Shown piece after piece: positions 36,881 to 46,754 of a DNA stretch of 64,000 bases; positions within the stretch are counted from its first letter, which is position 1, and the number at the start of each line of letters is the position of its first letter. Made by a program: the position numbers and the translations under genes. The notes beneath the pieces are model-generated. The model made no database searches. It saw only the letters and a list, made by a program, of their open reading frames with translations, and was not told the origin of the DNA. Source of the DNA: Heterobilharzia americana (taxonomy: Eukaryota > Platyhelminthes > Trematoda > Strigeidida > Schistosomatidae); contig OX104128.1 of assembly GCA_944470555.2 (NCBI GenBank), positions 2,542,001 through 2,606,000 on the forward strand. Direction: 5' to 3'.

Positions 36881-37250
36881 AACAGTCAAAACCCTTGTGG
36901 ATTAGCGCCACATCTCGGTCTGGCTTTCTTTCAGACCAGTCCTACTTCGGCTAATATTGCATATCGAGTTAGATAGTGGCTCAGTATGTGTAACATATGT
37001 CCAAACTGCCTCAGTTAGTGAAGGTTCACCACCTGGACTTACTTGACGTCGTTACTTAGTACGCCTAACTTTAATGTTCCTCACACAAGGATTCTGCAAC
37101 GCGGTAACAATCTTACGAATATTCGTATGTTCAAACACTTATTACCTGCCATTTTTGCACGTCACATCCAGTAGTATGAATAATATGACCCCAGTCTGTC
37201 AGAACCGTGATCAGTTTCATGACCTGTCATAGAGTTTTAACTATTGATTG
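36881..37250 (-). mobile_element. RTE family-2 3' fragment
   Basis: Minus-strand blocks corresponding to GGQTKTWHQ and LTVGLS (36880-36940), and to the HRL/HVEEP-type segment near 37015-37050, place it at the C-terminal end of family 2. Diverged. Confidence 0.55.
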
Positions 37251-37289
37251 ATTAACATTAAGTTTTCATGCTGTTCGGCTAGGTAAACC

Positions 37290-37795
37290 TATAAAAACAC
37301 GAAAGGAACTAATGTTCATATTTATCCGATGCCTAACTAGAGCTTGAGAATAACAAACCCAAGAAAAGCAGCTAGGTTTCAGAACTGAATGAGGCTGCGT
37401 CCATCATATTTTAACCCTTCGATAGGTCATGAAACACAAGCATACTCATCGGTGACCGACACTCACCACGTTTATTGACCTAAAAGCATGTTTCGACTCT
37501 ATCGACTTTGAGGTGTTGTAGAAGTGTCTGACTGTGAAGGAAGTACCAAGCAAGTATATAACGCCAATCAAGGCTCTCCACTCAAACTCATGCGGCTGTT
37601 TTAGGGCTTATAAAGAGTTGTCATTTGAGTTGACGACAACTAGTGGTGTCCGCGCAAGATTCCGGTTATCACTGTTCCTGTTCACCTTCCTCATAGATGC
37701 ATTAGTGAAAATTACCTTATGTGCACCCGACTTCACAGGGATTGATCTACTCCTTAGAGGCCATGTGGTTAACTTGAAGAATTTTTAACCATGAG
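37290..37795 (+). pseudogene. RTE family-2 RT fragment
   Basis: The translation contains FIDLKACFDSID (37470-37510), VPSKYITPIKALHSNSCG (37543-37600) and a damaged SGVRARFRLSLFLF block where SGVRQGCPLSPFLF is expected. It is cut before the YADD motif. Confidence 0.7.
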
Positions 37796-39104
37796 CTCTC
37801 ACTCTTCCTCTAGACAACGAAACTTTTAGATTTCACACAAATGGTAACTTTAATCGAGATCTCAGTGTCACAAAAGTTTTGTGTCGATGAAGTGACAACA
37901 ATGGCAGTCCCACGCATTTTTACTTTAATAACCACTTGTTCCTAACCTTTGGACATTTCAAACATAAGACGATAATATGTCACTTAGTGACCATCAAAAT
38001 CTAGCTAATGATAAATTTTAATCATTTATTTTGTTATCAACCATCATTAGGAGTGCGTGATTGGTAAGAAACCGTGGCCCTTCTGGTCAGCTTTTTGCTC
38101 AATGAGACAGTTAATTGTCTACAGAAATGTTACAAAGATCCTCATCCTGATACATCTTAGCGTAAGATCCTATCTCTTGTAGAACCAGTGGCAACGACAG
38201 TTGATAGATGCCAACAGCTTGGTATGTCTTCATCCTAGTTGACTGATATAAAAAAAGACTCGTTCTCACTGGTTCTACTTGTTGTGGTGAAAAAACCAGC
38301 TCGAAGGTAAACCTAGGGTCTTTTTAATAACTATGAGGAGTAGTGAGTCAAGAAAGCAAGAGGGAAGAAGAAGAAATCAGTGTTGTACAACACTGAGTAG
38401 TTATTCAGGCAAGTTGACAAAAAGTATCCCAAGATTGCTATCGTTAGTGAAGCTAACCAACATCCAAAAGTTGCTGAAAAACTCAAAACAGTTATTTGAA
38501 ATTTTATATGGAGCACTAACTTACGCTATGGTGTAGTAGTATGATTGTAAAATCCTACTTCTAAATGAATCTGAGTGTAGTGACGTTAATGTGTGTGTGT
38601 GTGTGTGTGTGTGTGTTCCTTCAGGTAACCAACTCCAGCTTTACTGTCTTTGCACTGTCGGAAACAGACTTCAAAATATGTTGGATAATCCTATTGACAT
38701 GGTAGTAGGAGAGACCCTAAGTGTTATGGTTCATAATCGTTCTCAGCGGCACAGATTCATCTACACATTCTCTGCATTTTAATTGTCATACTGAATTTCA
38801 GCATTATGCAATACCTTGCTCTCTTTTCACACCTACCTAACACTTTTAACTACTTTCTTGATAATATCTTTATATTTTTTCTTGGTGCTATCTTTCTTGC
38901 TTGACGTCCTTATATGAAACGTGGCAACTTGAACCATTACTCAGTAATACCAGGTCCTGTGTTGACTTTGTCTGTCTCTGTCTGACTTGTGTGTAAGATT
39001 CTAGGTTGTTCCTATCATTTATCGTTTTATGCATTAGATTATCTAAAACACTGCTGTATCTAATAAGATACATGCGTTCAAACAAAGAAATAAATTTAGT
39101 GTTA
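37796..39104. repeat. Non-coding region with (GT)n and an RTE 3' tail
   Basis: A pure (GT)n tract lies at about 38589-38616. At 38888-38975 the sequence matches the family-2 RTE 3' untranslated end (TTGACGTCC, GTGGCAACTT, CCAGGTCCTGTGTTGA). The rest shows no gene. Confidence 0.6.
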
Positions 39105-39235
39105 TTGCTTGTATGACACCGTCGTTGATTGGACCGAATTGATCAGTCTCTGTTGGTATATGGGCTCGTGTGTGGATGCCTCGATATTGCCTGTCTTTTA
39201 ACTATGTATAGTAATGATGGATAATGGCTAACAGT

Positions 39236-39283
39236 GGAATCCAGGATGCGCATCTCGTCCTATTTGGGACTCGTCAGCTGGAT
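39236..39283 (-). ncRNA. Hammerhead ribozyme A, core mutated
   Basis: Minus strand: stem I ATCCAG/CTGGAT, CTGACGA, stem II GTCC/GGAC with loop CAAATA, then GAGA instead of the required GAAA (A14 changed), stem III ATG/CAT with a two-base loop, and an ATC cleavage site. The core change predicts loss of activity. Confidence 0.8.
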
Positions 39284-39493
39284 GTACCTGCCTCCCAGTG
39301 CGAAGTGATGTTGTCCCCACCGGGACTCGGTCCAATCAACGACGGTGTAATACAAGCAATAACACTAAACCTATACCCGTCGCACAAGAAGCGGCTATCG
39401 TGGCTCAGTGGTGTAGTGGATAACGCTCTCGCGTTTGAAGCGATCGCTCCTGAGTCTCGGTGGAAACAACACTCCACACTGGTAGGCAGGTAC

Positions 39494-39538
39494 ATCCAGC
39501 TGACGAGTCCCAAATAGGATGAAATGGGCATCCTGGAT
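39494..39538 (+). ncRNA. Hammerhead ribozyme B, intact core
   Basis: Stem I ATCCAG (39494-39499) pairs with CTGGAT (39533-39538). CTGACGA at 39500-39506, stem II GTCC/GGAT with a final G-U pair, GAAA at 39521-39524, stem III ATG/CAT with loop GG, C17 at 39532. All invariant core bases are present; cleavage is expected after 39532. It lies 127 bp before the first PUS7 ATG, in the same orientation. Confidence 0.85.
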
Positions 39539-39665
39539 TCTACTGCTAGCCACTGCCCATCATTACTATACAAAGAAATAAATGCTTTGATTTTTACAGA
39601 GAATCACTTTTAATATCTACTGACAACATTGTTTTGTACTAGGAACTGAATCACCTAGATTTTTC

Positions 39666-42600
39666 ATGGAACCTAAACGCCAGAAATTGTGTTCATCAGA
39701 AATCAGTAACGTGAAACCGGAGGTAGACATGCTTCAACCGGAACAAGTTGGCATTACTACTTTTGTGCAGCCACTGGTCAAAGGTTTTGAAGCGGTGTTA
39801 AAAAATAGGCAAGTCATTTTGAATACTTTTACTAATTCTATAGATGGGAAGATTTTATCGTTCGTGAATTCAGAGGTCATACATATGCTAGATTAACGAA
39901 TTTAGCACCGATTCCGGATCCTGCTCCTAAAGTATATTTTAAAGCTTGAATTTATTTGCTAGATTGTGGATTTTAATGTGGAGGCGAAACTTGATAACTA
40001 CTTGACTGATTTACACAGTCTAGACCATGGTGATATTGAAATACTGAAAATCAAAGTACGCTGGTTATGTTATACTTAATAATTGAAAAATTAGGCTCCC
40101 GATATTAAGACAGAGAGAACACAAATTCATAAGGCGATAAGTACATTGTTCCCGTCTTTAGAAAGCACTACAGTGAAGGAAAACAATGAGAATGTAATTG
40201 TTGTATGCAAAAAAACCCACCCTAATGGTTTGTTTCTAAAACTATTACTAATATTATCATTATTTATTAGCTAAAGGTTCACGCAGACCCAGAGGGAAAG
40301 CTACTGGCATGGCTAAAAGTACACCATATTGTCACTTTGTACTGTACAAAGAGGGTAAAGATACACTTAGTGCTGTTCAACTACTCAGTCGTTTCCTTCA
40401 GTATGTTTATTCAAGTTATTCACTTTTGATTTTGAAGTGTTGGACCCAGTGTGTTTTCATATGCTGGTACCAAGGATCGTCGAGCAATTACTACACAATT
40501 TGTTACAGTGAAAGGGTAGAAAAATTCTCTCAATTAATCAGTTTTATGTATAGCGTCAATTCAAAAACTTTATCTTCATTGAATACACGACTTCATGGAT
40601 TGCGTGTAGGCGATTTTTCATATGTTTCTTCTCCTCTTTTCTTGGGAGATTTAGACGGTAATCAGTTCGTCATTGTGTTAAGGTTAGTTTATCAACTTTA
40701 TAATAAGTTGACTGTGCCATTTCTAGGTCAGTGTGTGCACCTGAATCTGTTGTTGAAACGGCAGTTGAAGCTTGGAAGTCTACTGGCTTTTTGAATTACT
40801 ATGGTCTTCAGCGATTTGGACATTCTTCAGACTCGAGAAGTTTCGAGATTGGAAAGTATGTTGGATTTGTTTATCCTGCTGAATGAAAATTGAGCATATA
40901 TATACGTACATGTTTACATGATTCAACTAAGCTATGGAAAATGGTTATGCTTAGCATCTGGTATTTCCAATAAGATGTTTCTCAACTAACAATGAGGATA
41001 ATTTTGAAATGGTTTTAAATCTGAAGGTAAACTAAGCTCTCTCAGCAACCATATTCATATTCATACACCAGTCAATGAGCCACATCTGTTGTGTGAGAAG
41101 ACTAACGGTGCTACCAGGCAGCTCAAATGTCGGTAGGTAGCTGCATGGTTCGAACCAATGGCCTACTGGTTGAAAGTCGAGAGTACAGAATAATGAACTA
41201 CAGTTTGTCAGTTTTGACTGTCTTTTAACGAATTTGACATCAAAGTTCCACATCATTTTAATATTTTCTTTCTGTTTCATCGTTACGGTTCTGTAAATAT
41301 CAAAAAAGACGTTACAAGACCAAATCATAGCGGTTGGATAAGTACTGTAGTACTTTCTTTTCGTGCATGCACATCAGAAGAAATAAGATATATCGGTTAC
41401 AAATGCAACATCAGAGTACTCTTTAAAGTGATGGACACTCTGAATTCACACTTATTCTGATAAAAAAAAACCTTAATACCTCAACAGGAACAACAAAAAG
41501 GTCATCTATAAGGGCATACACTGAGGAGGCTGGCTGGGGACAGCACACGCCAGGCGACGCCCTCGAGTGGAATCCAAAGAGGAAACGACGAGTTGGACGT
41601 GCGAGACGAGGGTGACATAGAGGAGATGATGTGAGGAAGAAATGAAGGCTACTGGCTAGTTGTGGTGCCAGGTTCAAAAGACTGCAGAGAAGAGAGTGGA
41701 ATAGAGACATGCTACTGAATCCCTATGTTCCACTAGCAATCCAAGGGAAAAACAATAACAAATGTCTTAACCTTATTTCTATATTACTCCACTTGCACAA
41801 AGTTGACTAAGCTTCTTAAATCCCTCACTAAAACTAAATTCTATGTGACAATTCACTTGAAAGATCAAAAGGTCACCTATTGTAACAATCACCAATATGT
41901 TACTTCATCCTTAGATTACTTATTCAATATTACCATACAGCGATATAGTATCACTGACTAGAAAACGTTTTAAGCAGATATGAGCAATAAATTCTATTTT
42001 AAACATCATCACTTAATTGACACTTTATCATTATTTGCTATGTCAAATAAACAATCTAATACACAATTATACTCTACGACAGTCCCATGTTTTACTTCTG
42101 TTTCACTTGGAGGCTTAATGTCAGACTCATACTGTTAAAAAGGAAGTGACTCTATAGGTAGACTTTATAGATAGTATAGGAGTGACTTTAAAGGCCACTT
42201 CATATTTCAATCCTCCGACAGATTCTGGTACACAGGCATATCTACCGATGCCTGACACTTGTCACATTTCTTCATCTGAAGGCAACATTTGACTCTGTCT
42301 AGTGTGTGATGTTGTACCAGTGTTTAACTGTGAAGGGAGTACCAAGCAAGCCTATAAAGCTTATCAAAACTCTCTACTCAAACTCGTCGACCCATTGCTC
42401 ATCTCGACTTACCATGCTTGAGGAGGTTGAATTAGGTTGGAAGAGGGTTCAGGGTGACCAAACTAATACGTGGCACCAGTCCATGAAGTCTGTTACTGTT
42501 GATCTGAGTCGTTTTGGGGATGTATACTGCCTGGTTTGAGTTTTCGAGACTAAAGGAATCAGTGGTTATGGACTCTTGGTGGTATGACGTAAAGTCGATG

Positions 42601-45600
42601 ACAGTGGCGCAGATGTATTCATTCCTTGACATCTTCTAAAGCTTGAAAATTCACACTAACCTTTATCTTCAGATTATTTCTTAAGCAATACTTTACCTAC
42701 TTTGATATCAGTCTTTTCCTACTCATCTGTTCTTTGTATAACTCTGTGAAGTGTAGTAAATTGATCCGATGATCTCCTGCTTAAGGTTCCACGTTGATTT
42801 TGTCAGTCAGTCAGTTAATGGTCACCCCAGAAACTGCTGAAATAACTAGTCAAATATCGATATTTTTGCCGGGATCGTCATCATCATTATCAACATAGGA
42901 CCAGGCATTACTGCCTAACGGTCCGAGTTGCCACACCTCATATCAGCACATCAAGTAAAAAGGTAGTGAGGCGAAGGATGAAGATAAGTGAATGCAGTCA
43001 AAAGAAATATAAAGTACAAGAAGAAAGGAAAGAGGAGTGACAAAATGGTGAGATTCGGTATAGTGTTGTTAAGATGAGGATAATATATGTGGGGATACAT
43101 CTGCGCCACTGACTTCGGTTCTGAGCCATATCACCTAGGGTCTCCAACCACTGGTTCCTCTTGTCCCGTGGACCCCAACCACCTAGTGTGCATCGTCCTA
43201 CATGGCTTAAACCAACAGTCAGAGACTTCATACATTGGTGCCATGTTTTAGTCTGGCCACCTCGGGCAATTTTCCAGCCTGAACCCACTTCACCCAACAT
43301 TGTGTGACGAGGTAATCGGTGACTAGGCCTACGTAGTACGTGTCCCAACCATCTGAGTCGATGAAGGTTCACAACCTCGTCAACTGACTTACCTCTTCTC
43401 CCCAAAACTCTACACCTAACTTCTGCATTACTCACATGGTGACACCACGGAATACGTCCTATACTACGAAGGCAACGGTGGTCAAACACCTGAAGCCTTT
43501 TTGTATCCTCCACTTTCAATGGCCGTGTTTCACAGCCATATAATAGAACAGAGCGGACTGCTGTGCAGTACACGCGACCCTTAATAGACAAACGAATATC
43601 ACGGCGGCGCCATAGGTGGCGCAAATTGGCAAAAGCCAATCGAGCCTTTTGTATCCGTGCAGAAATCTCATCGGCAACTAACCCACCAGGGTTGATCCTA
43701 CTTCCCAGGTAGGTGAAGTGGTCAACACACTCAACCACTTCACTCTCTATTGTTAGCCGTGGCACCGCTGAAGACCAGTCCTGGAGCAAAAATTTGCATT
43801 TGGGTGGTGAAAATCGCATCCCAAACATTCTCAAATTCCCACTCAAAGTGTCCAGAAGACTCTGCATCTTGTCAGCCCCTTCATCTAACAGGACTATGTC
43901 ATCTGCATATTCTAGATCTAAAGAAAATTCACCTGTGATTGGGTCAACGTCTTTGTAATTAGGTGACGAGAGGGAAACCTCCATAAGCCGGGATCGTAGT
44001 TTTTCATAAGGTAAAGAAGCGTAATTGGTTATCTTATCAGTTTTCAATATAGTCTTTAAAATCACTCCCACCCTAGTAACTATTGAAATAAACTATTAGG
44101 TTTCTTTATTTTATAAAAGAACTATCTTTCCAGTCGTAATAGAAAAGTTTACTAATGAACAACTTGAATAGTTATAAACCATTCAGGCTAATCTGTAGAT
44201 TTTTCGCTAGCCAGATCAGAATGAACTAAACATTGAACGACGGTTTTAACTGGTTTGGGGCGAAGTCTCAGCTCTTCAGCGATGTGTTTAGAAAAATTCA
44301 GCTCACAGGGTTGAATTAGTTCAGATCATATGAACCTGAAGTAAGATTATGAATTTGCATATGATTTACAAATTATACGGTCTATATTGACATAGTTCAA
44401 AGCTGAGTAGTTTTTCAGTTGCCCAGCTTGTGAAATAGAGAAACCTAATCGATTATTTAGTTAGTTGTTAGGGTGAACATTGGATTAACTATGACAAGAA
44501 ATAACTGTAAATGTTGACTACAGAAGTAACCAATTAGATTCCTTTATTTCGAGTAGAAAGGTAGTTTTTTTTCCCATAAAATACCAAAATCTAATCAGGT
44601 ATTTCAGTAGTTGGGTTGGGTGTGCCTGCAGAGTTAGTCACCTATGTAGGACATAGTCTTAGCAAGGTCAAAACCTTAAGGAATGATGCAAAATATACAC
44701 TTCAGTTGCCACCTAAAAAAAAAACTTACCAGTGACTATGGCAGAGCCTTGCTGATCACTTGGTTTCTCCGTAAGTAGAAAATGCGGTAATAGAACACAA
44801 GGTGTATTTACAACGTTAACAATACATACAAATTACAAGGTTTATACACATTACAATGACCCTGACTACCAGGCCTATTAGGTTTAAATTCTATTGATTT
44901 TTGGTCTCTTCAACCCACCCTAATGCTTACACGTTGGTTCACATGTTTTCTCCTGAAATTTCGAAGTAAAGCGATTGGTTGAAAAAGGCTTTAGGCATAT
45001 ATGGATTCTTAGGAAGATTTTGTCAATCTTTCTGCACACTATGTATCAATCAGTATTCAACAAATACATCTTATACATCGAATCGCATGAATTCAAAGCG
45101 TATGTATTTCCAACCAATCCAGCTCATTTTTGTTGGGATTCAAATTCAAATTAATAGGTACTGCCTAAACGAGAACTATTTATGGATCGAAAGAAACACT
45201 TATTGTGAGGTATTATTCATCATGGAGTGATATCAGTTGAAGGAACCGTTGAAAATCTGAGGACACTGAACAGCTGTTTCTTCCTTGTTCAGGACTCCTC
45301 AGCAGTACGCACCCACGACCCGGCTAGGGACCAAACTCAGGACCTTCAGGTTTCCCGGCGAACGCGTTAACCATTCAGCCACTGAGTCGGAGTCCGATGG
45401 TTTCCAGCTTGTGTCAAGTCACTATATAGCTTGACTATCACCCAAGTTCTTCAGTTGGCATCCGCTTCCCTTACGACTGGTTGACGCCACAGGTCACGGC
45501 TTTTCATTAGAACTTCAGGGGATATCCATCTGGAAGCATGTCACTAACTTATTTTGAGGTGAATAAGGGATTTCAGTTCTGAGGTAGTATTCATCATAGA

Positions 45601-46692
45601 CTGACTGGAAGCACTAGATAGCTGGTTCGGCCCTAACCGGGTCATGGGTGTGTACTGCTGAAGAGTCCTATACTAGGACGAAACAACTGTCCAGTGCTCC
45701 TAGATTTTCAATGGTTCTCCAACTGATATCAGTCCGTAATGAATTGTACGTCAAAATACAAAACACTTATTTTTACTGAAAGACTTATGAATATTTGATC
45801 ATTCAACTCTAGTTAAATCGCTAAGGTCAGTGAACACAGATGATGCAGAACCATGTAAGAACACTTCACTCCATAAAATAACCGGTAAATCATTTAATCT
45901 ATCCTACGGTAAGCTACTAAAAGTATTTAACTAACATTTTAGGTGTTTGAAGCTTAGCCATCTTTTGATATCAAGTTGAGTTATTGATTGTTGAAAAACT
46001 GACAGTACCAGTCCAGTTTTCCCGGTAGTCTGTAACTTTAAATTTCTTTAACTTTATAAGAGAGTTGCTGAAACTATCCATCCTATAGAAGAACTTTACA
46101 GACGAGGATGTCAAAGTCAGAATCGGAAAAGCAAGACAGGCCTTTGTTAGCCTGAAACCAGTGTGGAGATCTTCTACATTCAGCATGTGGAACAAGATCC
46201 GGATTTTCAACACCAATTCCGTCAAGTCAGTGCTCCTGCATGGTTCAGAGACTTGGCGGCGCGTTATGAAAAGGATTTCCAACAAACTACAGATATTCAT
46301 CAACAACTGCCTACGCTGGCTTGTTACCGAAGATCAGATGGCCAGAATTATAAGAATAAGCAACAAGCAACTCTAGCTGGCTGGTAACGAACCAACCAAG
46401 AAGCTATCGCTGAGCAAATATGCAGTAGCAGGAAGTGAAGATGGATTGGGCATACACTGAGAAGGCCGACTGGGAACATCACGCATTAGGCTCTCGAGGG
46501 GAATCCAGATGGGAAACGACAAGTTGGGCGTTGGTGTTGAGGGTGACATGGAGTAGATCGTGCGAGGAGGAAATGCGAGCTTGTGGGCTGTCGTGGAACC
46601 AGGTTGAAACGATTGCAGAGAAGAGAGTGGAATGGAGACGTGCTACTGAAGCCTTATGTTCCATTAGGAACCCAAGGGACAAATAATAATGC

Positions 46693-46754
<62 letters not shown>

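Larger units (their letters stand above)
39105..39575. mobile_element. Smalpha-type unit with inverted terminal hammerheads, locus 1
   Basis: Left end (39208-39300) and right end (39484-39571) are imperfect inverted repeats of about 90 bp, each containing a hammerhead motif. Between them is a tRNA-like pol III head on the + strand: A box TGGCTCAGTGGTGTAGTGG (39410-39428) and a degenerate B-box region near 39441-39465. The left flank (39105-39207) carries the unit's other body block, which recurs at 51800, 56700 and 63250. Confidence 0.85.

Noticed and set aside
39410..39470. True tRNA gene in the Smalpha unit
   Set aside because: Only an A box and a degenerate B-box region are seen; it belongs to a repeated unit.
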